Positions 54,785 to 63,414 of a stretch of DNA of 64,000 bases are shown in pieces. The translations under genes and the position numbers were made by a program. The stretch comes from Pseudomonas sp. P5_109. GTDB taxonomy: Bacteria; Pseudomonadota; Gammaproteobacteria; Pseudomonadales; Pseudomonadaceae. The stretch spans positions 4,291,501-4,355,500 of the forward strand of contig NZ_CP125380.1 in assembly GCF_034009455.1 (NCBI RefSeq), written 5' to 3'. The notes under the pieces are model-generated. The model did no database searches. It was not told the DNA's origin and saw nothing but the letters and a program-made list of their open reading frames with translations. Numbering within the stretch: the stretch's first letter is position 1; every line of letters starts with the position of its first letter.

Positions 54785-55323
54785 TGAAACCCATTCTCGA
54801 GTTTCCCCTCACCGACGAGATTCTCACCTCGTTCGCCCTGGCCATCGGTGCCGACCTGCAGGGCTACCGCAACCACATTTACCGGGTGCTGAATTTCCAT
54901 GGAGCCCTCAGTGGCATCGAAGGCCTGCCCCCGGACGCCGTACAAATCGCGGCGGCGTTTCATGACCTGGGTATCTGGACCGATGACACCCTTGACTACC
55001 TGCCGCCCTCCATCGCCCTGGCCACTGAATACCTCGACAGCCATCGACGAGCGGAGCTGAAGGATGAAGTCAGTGCGTTGATACTTGAGCATCACAAGCT
55101 GCGCCGGTATCGCGGCGCTTGCGCCGACAGCGTCGAACTCTTTCGCCAGGCCGACCTGGTGGATGTGTCCCTGGGCCTGGTGCGTTTCGGCTTGCCCCGC
55201 AGCTTCGTCCGAACCGTGCAATCGACCTTTCCCGATCATGGTTTCCACTCGATGCTGATGAAGCTTTCCGCCCGGCAATTGATCCGCACGCCACTGCGGC
55301 CGTTGCCCATGTTTCGCTGGTAA
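54784..55323 (+). CDS. HD-domain phosphohydrolase-like protein
   Basis: 179 residues. Metal-binding His and His-Asp pair appear as YRNHIYRVLNFH and AAFHDLGIWTDD, a further His pair as LILEHHKLRRY, and the distal Asp in FRQADLVDVSLG. This matches the HD superfamily of metal-dependent phosphohydrolases, with substrate unknown. It is coupled to the preceding Cys-rich protein. Confidence 0.78.
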   Translation: MKPILEFPLTDEILTSFALAIGADLQGYRNHIYRVLNFHGALSGIEGLPPDAVQIAAAFHDLGIWTDDTLDYLPPSIALATEYLDSHRRAELKDEVSALILEHHKLRRYRGACADSVELFRQADLVDVSLGLVRFGLPRSFVRTVQSTFPDHGFHSMLMKLSARQLIRTPLRPLPMFRW

Positions 55324-55371
55324 TACCGGCGGATGTATTGCTCTGTGACAGCGCTGTTTGCATAACGCCAT

Positions 55372-55392
55372 TTCCAGGAAAAGTGCCTGGAA
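55372..55392. promoter_or_regulatory. Inverted repeat upstream of the sulfatase gene
   Basis: TTCCAGG-AAAAGTG-CCTGGAA has 7-base perfect arms. It lies 131 bases before the sulfatase start and 48 bases after the HD-gene stop, so it may be an operator, or a weak terminator hairpin without a T-run. Confidence 0.4.
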
Positions 55393-55523
55393 CACTTACT
55401 TTCTGACTATCCATTACTGGATATTTCGCAATTCAAACCTACGCTCTTCGCGGGGGTTACGAAATTCAACGACGGTTAGGGGGCTCGTCTCGATGTACTC
55501 ACGCTAGTACGCAGGAGCTCGAC

Positions 55524-57137
55524 ATGAACCGGACAACCTTATCGACGATATTTGCAGTCCCTCTATTGCTGTCTGCAATGGCGCTTCCCGGCCTGGTCCT
55601 GGCCGCCGACAAAGTCCCCAATATCCTGGTGATCATGGGCGACGATATTGGCTGGTCGAATATTGGCGTCTACAACCAGGGCATGATGGCCGGCAGAACG
55701 CCCAACCTTGATCAATTGGCGAATGAAGGCATGCGTTTCACCGATTACTACGCCGAGGCCAGTTGCACCGCCGGGCGTGCCAACTTCATCACCGGCGAAT
55801 TGCCGATTCGTACCGGCATGACCACCGTCGGCCAGGCCGGCTCGCCGGTGGGTATTCCCGCCGAAGCCGTGACCATTGCCACCGCACTCAAAGCCATGGG
55901 TTATGCCACCGGCCAATTCGGCAAGAACCACTTGGGCGACCTCAACCAGTTCCTGCCCACCGTCCACGGTTTCGACGAATTCTTCGGCTACCTCTACCAT
56001 CTCGACGCCATGGAAGACCCGGCGCACCCCAATTATCCGAAGGAGCTGTTGGAATCCGTCGGCCCGCGCAACATGGTCCACAGCTGGGCCACCAGCACCG
56101 ATGACCCGACCGTGATGCCGCGCTGGGGCAAGGTCGGCAAGCAGAAAATCGAAGACGCCGGCACGCTCTATCCGGACCGGATGAAAACCGTCGACGACGA
56201 GATTCGCGACAAGGCCTTCTCGTTCATCGACAAGGCCAAGCAGGACAACAAACCCTTCTTCGTCTGGCTCAACCCGACCCGCATGCACATCGTCACGCAC
56301 CTGTCCGACAAGTATGAAGCCATGCGCAACTCGGAGAATGGCTGGTCGGAACAGGAAGCCGGCATGGCGCAACTCGATGACGTCGTTGGCGATGTCCTGG
56401 CGAAGCTGAAAAAAGACGGCATGGACGACAACACCATCGTGATCTTCACCACCGACAACGGTGCCGAGAACTTCACCTGGCCTGATGGCGGCACCACCCC
56501 GTTCGCCATGGGCAAAGGCACGGTCATGGAGGGTGGCTTCCGGGTACCGGCGATCATTCGCTGGCCGGGCAAGGTACCGGCCAACCAGATCGCCAACGGC
56601 ATCATGTCCGGCATGGACTGGTTCCCGACCCTGGTCGCGGCGGCGGGCAACCCGAACATCACCGCCGAACTGCTCAAAGGCAAGCAATTGGGCGACACCA
56701 CCTACAAAGTTCACCTGGACGGCTATGATCAAACGCCAATGATCACCGGAAAAGGTCCGTCGAACCGGCATGAAATCTTCTACTTTGGAGAGAGTGCCCT
56801 GGGTGCAGTGCGCATAGACGACTACAAATATCGCTTCATTGACCAACCGGGTGGCTGGTTGGGGGCTAAAGTTGATGTGGACGTGCCGATCCTGACCAAT
56901 CTTCGACTCGACCCGTTCGAGCGCATGGGCTGGCCGGAAAACCAGGCCGCGCAGGGATCGCAACAATACTTCGACTGGTTCAAATTCCAGTTCTGGCGCT
57001 TTGTGTTCGTCCAGCAACAGGTGGCCAAACTGGCTGAAACAGCGATCGAGTTCCCGCCGATGCAAAAAGGCGCGAGTTTCAACCTCGACTCGGTCAAAGC
57101 CAAGATCGCCAAGGCTCGAGCAGAGATGGCCAAGTAA
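55524..57137 (+). CDS. Periplasmic sulfatase, formylglycine-dependent
   Basis: 537 residues. Signal peptide residues 1-28 (VPLLLSAMALPGLVLAA). The alkaline phosphatase-superfamily sulfatase fold shows metal ligands Asp40-Asp41 in VIMGDDIGWSNIG, the modification site C81-T-A-G-R85 (EASCTAGRANFITG), HMHIV-type and IVIFTTDNGAE blocks, and WPGKVPANQ. Cys81 should be converted to formylglycine by a maturation enzyme, which is not encoded here. The Ala at +2 departs from the standard Cys-x-Pro-x-Arg. It releases sulfate from a sulfate ester, which the following FadL-type porin may help to take up. Confidence 0.9.
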   Translation: MNRTTLSTIFAVPLLLSAMALPGLVLAADKVPNILVIMGDDIGWSNIGVYNQGMMAGRTPNLDQLANEGMRFTDYYAEASCTAGRANFITGELPIRTGMTTVGQAGSPVGIPAEAVTIATALKAMGYATGQFGKNHLGDLNQFLPTVHGFDEFFGYLYHLDAMEDPAHPNYPKELLESVGPRNMVHSWATSTDDPTVMPRWGKVGKQKIEDAGTLYPDRMKTVDDEIRDKAFSFIDKAKQDNKPFFVWLNPTRMHIVTHLSDKYEAMRNSENGWSEQEAGMAQLDDVVGDVLAKLKKDGMDDNTIVIFTTDNGAENFTWPDGGTTPFAMGKGTVMEGGFRVPAIIRWPGKVPANQIANGIMSGMDWFPTLVAAAGNPNITAELLKGKQLGDTTYKVHLDGYDQTPMITGKGPSNRHEIFYFGESALGAVRIDDYKYRFIDQPGGWLGAKVDVDVPILTNLRLDPFERMGWPENQAAQGSQQYFDWFKFQFWRFVFVQQQVAKLAETAIEFPPMQKGASFNLDSVKAKIAKARAEMAK

Positions 57138-57205
57138 CAGCCGAATCCACGGGTGGCTGGTGCAGTCCACCCGTATTCGAAATGGACAATTGCTGAGGGA
57201 TTTCA

Positions 57206-58474
57206 ATGCGAATAAAAACAGCTGCCCTGCCCACCTCTGCGCTACTTGCCCTGTGCTGTCAGCAAGCCTGGGCCGGCGGCATCATGCTCTATGAAATCGG
57301 CACCGATAACGCCGGCCTGGCCAACGCCGGCGCCGCCGCCCGTGCCCAAGGCCCCTCGACCATCGCCAGCAATCCTGCAGGCATGAGCTTTCTGCCCGGT
57401 ACACAAATCACCGCCGGCCTGCAGGTCCTGTACGGTGACCTGAGCTTCGACCGCGACGCCGGTACCAACACCCCGGGCAGCGGCAGTGGCAATGCCCTTG
57501 ACCCAATGCCCGGTGGCAGCTTCTTCATCAGCCATGAACTGGACGAGCACTGGAGCGTCGGTTTCGGCCAGTACGGTGACTTCGGCCTGGCGCTCAATTA
57601 CGACAACGACTGGTCCGGCCGCTACTTCACACAGAACTCCAGCCTGCTCGGCTTGTCACTGGTACCCAGCGTGGCGTATCGCTTCAACGAGCAGTGGTCG
57701 GTCGGCCTGGGCATCAAGGCCATGTACGGCATGTTGAAGGCAGACACCGCCATCGACCGTTCTCCTTTCGGCTTCACTGACCGCGCTGACGGCCAATACA
57801 AGTACCGCGACAACGACTGGGGCTATGGCGCCAACGTCGGCGTGATCTACGCCCCGCAACCCGGCACGCGCATCGGCCTGACCTACACCAGCCAGGTCGA
57901 CCTGGACTTCGAGGACCGTCTCGATGTGAAGGGCGACGGACGTCTGCTCGATAGGGTCAACAACACCAACACCGAACTCGACATGAAGGTGCCGCAAACC
58001 GTGACCCTGAGCCTGTTCCAGCAACTGGACCGGCAATGGGCGCTGCTGGCCTCGGTCAACTGGCAGGACTGGTCGGAATTTGGCGACATCGCCGTAGAGG
58101 TCGACACCACCGCGCTTGGCTCGCAATCAAAAACCGTCGACGCCGGCTTCAAGGACACCTGGCACCTTTCCCTTGGCACCCAATACCAGGCCACCGAACA
58201 GTTGTTGTGGAACTTCGGCGTGGCCTACGACAGCAGCGCCGTCTCGGACAGCAATCGCAGTGTGGTGGTGCCGATGAACGAATCCTGGCGCATTGCCACG
58301 GGAGCCACCTATGCTCTGAACAAGGACACCGATGTCAACGTCAGTTGGGCCATGGTCTGGCTTGGCGACATGCCGGTCGAGCAAACGAAATCCGTATCGG
58401 GCAATCAAATTTCCGGAGAATTCGACAATGCCTGGATTCAAGCTATAACCGGAAACATGACTTGGCGATTCTAA
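57206..58474 (+). CDS. OmpP1/FadL-family outer-membrane transporter
   Basis: 422 residues. Signal peptide to about residue 26 (ending QAWAGG), then the FadL hallmark N-terminal region GIMLYEIGTDNAGLANAGAA and NPAGMSFLPGTQITAG, a 14-strand-type barrel, and C-terminal Phe (ITGNMTWRF). FadL proteins let hydrophobic molecules diffuse sideways through the barrel wall. Placed 68 bases after the sulfatase, it probably imports the hydrophobic alcohol or the sulfate ester itself. Confidence 0.88.
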   Translation: MRIKTAALPTSALLALCCQQAWAGGIMLYEIGTDNAGLANAGAAARAQGPSTIASNPAGMSFLPGTQITAGLQVLYGDLSFDRDAGTNTPGSGSGNALDPMPGGSFFISHELDEHWSVGFGQYGDFGLALNYDNDWSGRYFTQNSSLLGLSLVPSVAYRFNEQWSVGLGIKAMYGMLKADTAIDRSPFGFTDRADGQYKYRDNDWGYGANVGVIYAPQPGTRIGLTYTSQVDLDFEDRLDVKGDGRLLDRVNNTNTELDMKVPQTVTLSLFQQLDRQWALLASVNWQDWSEFGDIAVEVDTTALGSQSKTVDAGFKDTWHLSLGTQYQATEQLLWNFGVAYDSSAVSDSNRSVVVPMNESWRIATGATYALNKDTDVNVSWAMVWLGDMPVEQTKSVSGNQISGEFDNAWIQAITGNMTWRF

Positions 58475-58521
58475 TGCCTGGCTCAAAAAAAGACGCTTTC
58501 ATCCAAGGAGTAAACACCACT

Positions 58522-59196
58522 ATGAATCTATCCCGAAAACTGCTCGTCGGCACCGCGCTGGCCAGTCTGTTGCTTGGCGGTTGCACCTCGAAAGTGACTG
58601 ATAAGGAGCAATACTCAGGTTACCTGTCCAACTACAACAACCTGCAGGAAGTCGAAACGCCGAGCGGCGGCACCGCGATGCGCTGGGTCAGCCCTTCGTG
58701 GAACCCGAATGCCTATGACACTGTGGTGTTCAACAAACTGGAGCTCTACCCTGCCCCCAAGCCCAATGAGCGGGTCAACCAGCAGACGCTGGACGACATC
58801 CAGAACTACATGACCAGCAAAGCCAAGGCCACACTGGGTCAGAAGTACCGCGTAGTGACCAACACCTCTGCCGCGCCTGCGGGCTCGCGCCCGCTGATCA
58901 TGCGTGCGGCGATTACCGGGGTTAACGCCGAAAACGAAGGCATGAAGTGGTATGAAGTGGTCCCCATCGCCGCCGTAGTCGGTGCAACCCAGGCCGCCAC
59001 CGGTCACCGTGACCAGGAAACCATTCTGTTCATCGAAGCCGAGTTCGTCGACGCGAAGAGCAATCAGACCGTGGCCAAAGTGGTGCGCAAAGTGTTTGGC
59101 ACCGAGCTGAAAAACGAGAGCCAGAAGGTGACTGCCAAGGACTTCAAAGCTGCGATCGACAAGATGGGCAGCGACTTCCAGGCATTCCTGAAGTAA
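58522..59196 (+). CDS. DUF3313 lipoprotein
   Basis: 224 residues with lipobox LLLGGC (lipidated Cys22). It fits the DUF3313 pattern (YSGYLSNYNNLQ, MRWVSPSWNPNAYDTVVF, VPIAAVVGATQAATGHRD, FIEAEFVDAKSNQTVAKVVRK). The family function is unknown. ATG 58522 has an AAGGAG site; a longer frame from 58036 only overlaps the porin gene. It is third in the sulfatase-porin-lipoprotein unit. Confidence 0.82.
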   Translation: MNLSRKLLVGTALASLLLGGCTSKVTDKEQYSGYLSNYNNLQEVETPSGGTAMRWVSPSWNPNAYDTVVFNKLELYPAPKPNERVNQQTLDDIQNYMTSKAKATLGQKYRVVTNTSAAPAGSRPLIMRAAITGVNAENEGMKWYEVVPIAAVVGATQAATGHRDQETILFIEAEFVDAKSNQTVAKVVRKVFGTELKNESQKVTAKDFKAAIDKMGSDFQAFLK

Positions 59197-59210
59197 CACC
59201 CTGCCCTTGT

Positions 59211-59322
59211 GGCGAGCGAGCTTGCTCGCGCCGGGTTGCGTAGCAGCCCCAAAATCCGGTCGACAATGACCATTTTGCGACTGCTGCGCAGTCGGGCGCG
59301 AGCAAGCTCCCTCGCCACAGGT
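59211..59322. repeat. REP-like pair between the DUF3313 and ligD genes
   Basis: TGTGGCGAGCGAGCTTGCTCGC (about 59210-59231) and GCGCGAGCAAGCTCCCTCGCCACAG (about 59296-59321) form the arms; a second hairpin (GCGACTGCTGCGCAGTCG) lies inside. It separates two convergent genes and may act as bidirectional terminator. Confidence 0.8.
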
Positions 59323-59337
59323 GGTCGTCGTTTGCGG

Positions 59338-61293
59338 TCACTTCTTCATTCCGACCCGCCTACGCATTTCGGCGGTGATCGCCTGCCGGGTTCCGGGCAT
59401 CTGCGCCCATGGCGCGTCCCCCACTTCTGAAAGGCGTTCGTGCACGTTGTGCACGTTCCAATGATTCCCCCCCTTCAACTCGGCCACCTCCTCACGAAAG
59501 ATCGGCACTGACACCGGCAATCCCTCACGGGTGCGCGCGGCGTAGGCACAAATGGTGGTCGCCCCCAGACCGTTGCGCAGGTAATCGATGAAGATCCGGC
59601 CGACCCGGTTCTTCGGTCCCGACACCGCCGAAAAACGCTCGGGCAACAGATTGGCCATGTGGCTGACAATGGCATGGCTGAAATCCTTGACCTCATCCCA
59701 ACCGAGCTTGCGGGTCAGCGGCACCACCACGTGAATGCCCTTGCCGCCGCTGGTTTTCAGAAACGCCTTGAGCCCCAGTTCATCCAGCACCGACAGCGTC
59801 AGTTGCGTGGCCTCGACCATGCGCTTCCACGGCAACGCCGGGTCCGGGTCAAGGTCGAGGACAAAACGATCCGGCTTGTCGAGTTTGTCAGACGTAGCAT
59901 TCCAGGTATGCAGCTCCACGGTACCCATCTGCACCGCGCCAATCAGCGCCTCGGCGTTGTTGATCAGCATGATCGGCTGGCCGGTAAGTTGTTTGTCGAG
60001 GGTGGTGATGCCGGGGATCGCCAGGTGCTCGGCATTCTTCTGGAAAAACAGTTCGCCGCCGATGCCGTCCGGCGCACGCACCAGCGCCACCGGGCGATCC
60101 TTGAGTTCGGGCAGGATCCACTCGGCGACACTCGCGTAGTACTGCGCCAGCTGCAGTTTGGTGGTGCCGCTGTCGGGGTCGATCACCCGGTCCGGGTGAG
60201 TGATGCGCACCTTGCCCTCCTCCAGGCCGATTTGTGACGGTGCGGGCGCGGTGTTCTTGGGCGTGGTTTTTTTCGCAGTGGAGGTCTTCACGGTTTTCGC
60301 GCGCTCCTCGGTGATGGCATGTGCCGGTTTATCATTGCGCAGGCCATGGAACACGGCATGCCGCACCGAGCCGTCCCTGGTCATTTCGGCGAAGGCCACT
60401 TCGGCCAGCAATCGGGGTTTGAGCCAGTGCACATCCCTGGCCTCGGAACCGCCGGGTGGATTGACCACCGGCGGTTTTTTCACCTGCAACGGCTTGAGCT
60501 GCTCATGGATGCTGCGCAGGGTCGCCTCGTTGAACCCGGTGCCGACCTTGCCCGCGTAACGCAACTCGCCGCTATCGCGGTCATGCAGCCCCAGCAGCAG
60601 TGCGCCGAAGGCATGGCGCGAGCCTTTCGGTTCGGTGAAACCGACGATGACGAACTCCTGGCGATGCTGGCATTTGAGCTTGATCCAGTCGCTGCTGCGC
60701 CGGGACACATAAGGCGAGCCCAGGCGCTTGCCGATCAGCCCTTCCATGCGCATCTGGCAGGCGCTGTTGAGCAAGGCCTGTGGCTCCTCGCCAAATGACT
60801 CGGAGAAGCGCAGCAACGGCTGGTCATTGCCGTTGAGCACCGTTGAAAGCGCGGTCCGGCGCTCTTCGACCGGCACTTCGCGCAAGTCCACGCCGTTGAG
60901 GTACGGCAGATCGAACAGGTAGTAGAGAATGCCGTCGCTGCGATCCATCTCGAAAGCGTTTTGCAGCGCCTGAAAGTCCGCTACACCCTGGTCGTCGGCC
61001 ACCACCATTTCACCATCGAGCCACGCCGATTCCAGGCCCAGTGCGGCCAGGGCTTGGGCCTGCCGGGGTAGTTTGTGGGTCCAGTCGTGGCCATTGCGGG
61101 TGATGAGTTTCACCTCGCCGTGGTCGATGCGCGCCATGATCCGGTAGCCGTCGAACTTGATTTCGTAACGCCATGGGCCGTCCGGGACTTTTTCCACCAG
61201 CGTTGCCAGCTGAGGCTTGAGCAGGTCCGGCAGCCTGGCTTTGCGCGCACCCGTCAGTGGCGATGATTTTTCCTTGCTTGAGCTTCGGGGCAT
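59338..61293 (-). CDS. ligD: DNA ligase D lacking the N-terminal phosphoesterase domain
   Basis: 651 residues. The ATP-dependent ligase domain comes first (residues about 20-310): nucleotidyl Lys46 in EIKFDGYR, ESAWLDGEMVV, GLIGKRLGSPY, and the OB-fold RYAGKVGTGFNEATL. After a linker (residues 330-360, TAKKTTPKNTAP) comes the primase-like polymerase domain (residues 362-650) with HPDRVIDPDSGTTKLQLA, catalytic Asp in VLDLDPDPALPW and TSGGKGIHVVVPL. LigD does non-homologous end joining with Ku. Pseudomonas LigD normally begins with a 3'-phosphoesterase domain of about 190 residues, which is absent here; upstream DNA (61294-61561) shows no trace. ku is not in the window. Confidence 0.88.
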   Translation of the reverse strand: MPRSSSKEKSSPLTGARKARLPDLLKPQLATLVEKVPDGPWRYEIKFDGYRIMARIDHGEVKLITRNGHDWTHKLPRQAQALAALGLESAWLDGEMVVADDQGVADFQALQNAFEMDRSDGILYYLFDLPYLNGVDLREVPVEERRTALSTVLNGNDQPLLRFSESFGEEPQALLNSACQMRMEGLIGKRLGSPYVSRRSSDWIKLKCQHRQEFVIVGFTEPKGSRHAFGALLLGLHDRDSGELRYAGKVGTGFNEATLRSIHEQLKPLQVKKPPVVNPPGGSEARDVHWLKPRLLAEVAFAEMTRDGSVRHAVFHGLRNDKPAHAITEERAKTVKTSTAKKTTPKNTAPAPSQIGLEEGKVRITHPDRVIDPDSGTTKLQLAQYYASVAEWILPELKDRPVALVRAPDGIGGELFFQKNAEHLAIPGITTLDKQLTGQPIMLINNAEALIGAVQMGTVELHTWNATSDKLDKPDRFVLDLDPDPALPWKRMVEATQLTLSVLDELGLKAFLKTSGGKGIHVVVPLTRKLGWDEVKDFSHAIVSHMANLLPERFSAVSGPKNRVGRIFIDYLRNGLGATTICAYAARTREGLPVSVPIFREEVAELKGGNHWNVHNVHERLSEVGDAPWAQMPGTRQAITAEMRRRVGMKK

Positions 61294-61456
61294 GGCTCAC
61301 CTGCTTCGCGCCAGGACGTTGAATGCAAACGTCTCCTAACCCAGCAGAGCCAGCGAGCGGGGCAATAATTCAATTGGCGTTGAGAATGCCCGGACGGACG
61401 GGCTTGTGACGTGGGGTACGGCCGGTGTTTCAGCAGGTTGACCGTGTCATCGTTCT

Positions 61457-61552
61457 TCGCGAGCAAGCCCGCTCCCACAGGGGATCTCGGCCAGACACAA
61501 ATGCCAGGATCGCCCAATAACCTGTGGGAGCGGGCTTGCTCGCGAAGCTTTG
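61457..61552. repeat. REP pair upstream of ligD
   Basis: Inverted copy at about 61457-61481 (CTTCGCGAGCAAGCCCGCTC) and direct copy at about 61524-61547 (TGTGGGAGCGGGCTTGCTCG), with the ACACAAATGCCAGGATCGCC spacer also seen in variant form at 16150. The ligD promoter must lie in 61294-61456 or beyond. Confidence 0.85.
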
Positions 61553-61561
61553 CTTATGGGG

Positions 61562-62284
61562 TCAGGCAGCGCCCTTGGCCTGCTGTTCCAGATGCACTTG
61601 CAACTCTGGGTCGATCTGCAACGCCGCGGCCAGTTGATCCAGATAGTTACGCTCGGCGTCCTGCTGATCGTCCACCAGCATCACGCTGGCCAGGTACATC
61701 TCCGAGGCGATGGCCGGGTCGGTGGCCGACTGCGCGACTTCATTGGCGTCCAATGGCTTGGCGACCTCATCGTCCAGCCATTGCTGCAATTGCGGATCGT
61801 CGGTGTGACGGCCGATTTCAGTTCTGATCATCTGCTTCTCGGCGTCATCGATTCGGCCATCGGCCTTGGCCGCCGCGATCAATGCCCGCAGGATCGCATG
61901 GCTGTGCTCCTCGGCCTCCGGGCCGGCGAGCAAGTCCACGGTGCGTGGTGCTTCCTGCGGTGCCGACGCCTGGCTGCGCTGCCAGGTCTGGTACGCCTGG
62001 AACGCCATCATGCCGAGGGACGCCAGCGCCGCATAATTAGTACCGCCTCCGGAACGACTTTGTGGCGCGCCGCCCATCGGTGAACCGCCACCCAGCAAAC
62101 CACCGAGCAAACCGCCCAATCCTGCACCACCACCGCCAGCACCGGCGCCACCGCCCAACAACCCGCCGAGCAATCCACCCAGGTCGCCGAGCCCGCCTTG
62201 GGCGGACGCGCCACCGCCACCCTGTTGCGCCATCGAGCCCTGGCCGGCACGCAATAATTGTTCGAGCAGATCGCTGGTGTTCAT
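61562..62284 (-). CDS. DUF533/TerB-like protein with Gly-rich linker
   Basis: 240 residues. A short N-terminal helix (TSDLLEQLLRAG) leads to a Gly-rich low-complexity stretch of about 75 residues (GGLLGGLLGG repeats). The DUF533/TerB-like helical domain is at about residues 110-235, with HSHAILRALIAAAKADGRIDDAEKQMI (motif ADGxIxxxE), which often binds divalent metal. Found in many Pseudomonas; role unknown, possibly at the membrane or envelope. Confidence 0.8.
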   Translation of the reverse strand: MNTSDLLEQLLRAGQGSMAQQGGGGASAQGGLGDLGGLLGGLLGGGAGAGGGGAGLGGLLGGLLGGGSPMGGAPQSRSGGGTNYAALASLGMMAFQAYQTWQRSQASAPQEAPRTVDLLAGPEAEEHSHAILRALIAAAKADGRIDDAEKQMIRTEIGRHTDDPQLQQWLDDEVAKPLDANEVAQSATDPAIASEMYLASVMLVDDQQDAERNYLDQLAAALQIDPELQVHLEQQAKGAA

Positions 62285-62541
62285 GACGCAGTCCTCTTTG
62301 TCAGGTGTTTATCCAGTCAGGCAACGATAGCCCCCGCAGGCGAATGTGCCAGCACCGTTGGGCTGACGTACCCACGCCAGCGCGGATTTGTCCGGGGTAT
62401 TTCTTCGCGGCGCAACTAAGATTCATGAGTGGTGAACCTTATTCGCGGATACCCGGTCGATACCTGCAACCCGACCCGGTTTGCCACCGCCCCGTAACCG
62501 GGGTAACAACTGGCTTGCTTCATTCACTGGAGAACGCCCCT

Positions 62542-63264
62542 GTGATTTCAACCCTCTACATCGCCAGACTCAAAGCCTGGGGCGCCCATGGTTTTACCGC
62601 CACTGGCGTGGTCACCGCCTTCCTCGCCACCCTGTCCCTGCTGGATAACCAGCCGACCCATTGCCTGTTATGGCTGGGTGTCGCCCTGATCGTCGACGGC
62701 CTGGACGGCGCGCTGGCACGCAAGGTCAATGTGCAGTCGGTGCTGCCGAGCTTCGATGGCTCGATCCTCGACCTGGTGATCGATTACCTGACGTATGTGT
62801 TTATCCCTGCCCTGTTCATCTACCGCTACATCCCGTTGCCGGACTACACCTTGCTGCTGAGCGTGTCGCTGATTCTGGTGTCGTCGCTGTTCTGTTTCTG
62901 CAACGTCAACATGAAAAGCAAGGACAACTACTTCCAGGGCTTCCCCGCCGCCTGGAACGTGGTTGCCCTGTGCCTGTACATCATCGCCCCATCAGCGTGG
63001 ATCACCTTCCTCACGATCATTGGCCTGGCCTTGCTGACCGTGACCCGGATGAAATTCCTGCATCCGTTCCGCGTGCGCCGGTTCATGCCGATCAACATTG
63101 CGGTGACGGCCATCTGGTTGCTGTGCAGTTTGTCGCTGGTGCTCAACCATCCCGTCATCAACCCGTTGGTGATGGGGCTTTGGCTACTGATGTCGGCGTA
63201 CTTCCTGGGCATCTGCCTGTGGCGCACGGCGCTGGAGTGGCTCGACGAATCGCGGCTCAAGTAG
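62542..63264 (+). CDS. pcs: Phosphatidylcholine synthase
   Basis: 240 residues starting at GTG 62542, after a CTGGAGA site 8 bases upstream; the open frame reaches back to 62305, but 62305-62541 carries no good ribosome site. The CDP-alcohol phosphotransferase motif is recognisable as VDGLDGALARKVNV followed by FDGSILDLVIDYLTY, with the conserved Asp residues. Around seven membrane segments. Pcs condenses CDP-diacylglycerol with choline to give phosphatidylcholine directly, which is typical of bacteria associated with eukaryotes. Confidence 0.88.
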   Translation: MISTLYIARLKAWGAHGFTATGVVTAFLATLSLLDNQPTHCLLWLGVALIVDGLDGALARKVNVQSVLPSFDGSILDLVIDYLTYVFIPALFIYRYIPLPDYTLLLSVSLILVSSLFCFCNVNMKSKDNYFQGFPAAWNVVALCLYIIAPSAWITFLTIIGLALLTVTRMKFLHPFRVRRFMPINIAVTAIWLLCSLSLVLNHPVINPLVMGLWLLMSAYFLGICLWRTALEWLDESRLK

Positions 63265-63307
63265 CCATGCCGGCGAAAGTCATTTAGCAGGCATCACACT
63301 ACCCCCT

Positions 63308-63412
63308 TGTAGGAGCGAGCCTGCTCGCGATGGTCGATAACGATTACGCGTGTTTTCTGGATGCACGCGGTGTTTTCGAGTCCATCGCGAGCAGGCTCGC
63401 TCCTACAAGGGC
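63308..63412. repeat. REP pair (GTAGGAGCGAGCCTGCTCGC class)
   Basis: Direct copy at about 63308-63333 and inverted copy at about 63383-63411, spaced by 50 bases, the same class as 39855-39960. It occupies the gap between two convergent genes. Confidence 0.85.
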
Positions 63413-63414
63413 CA

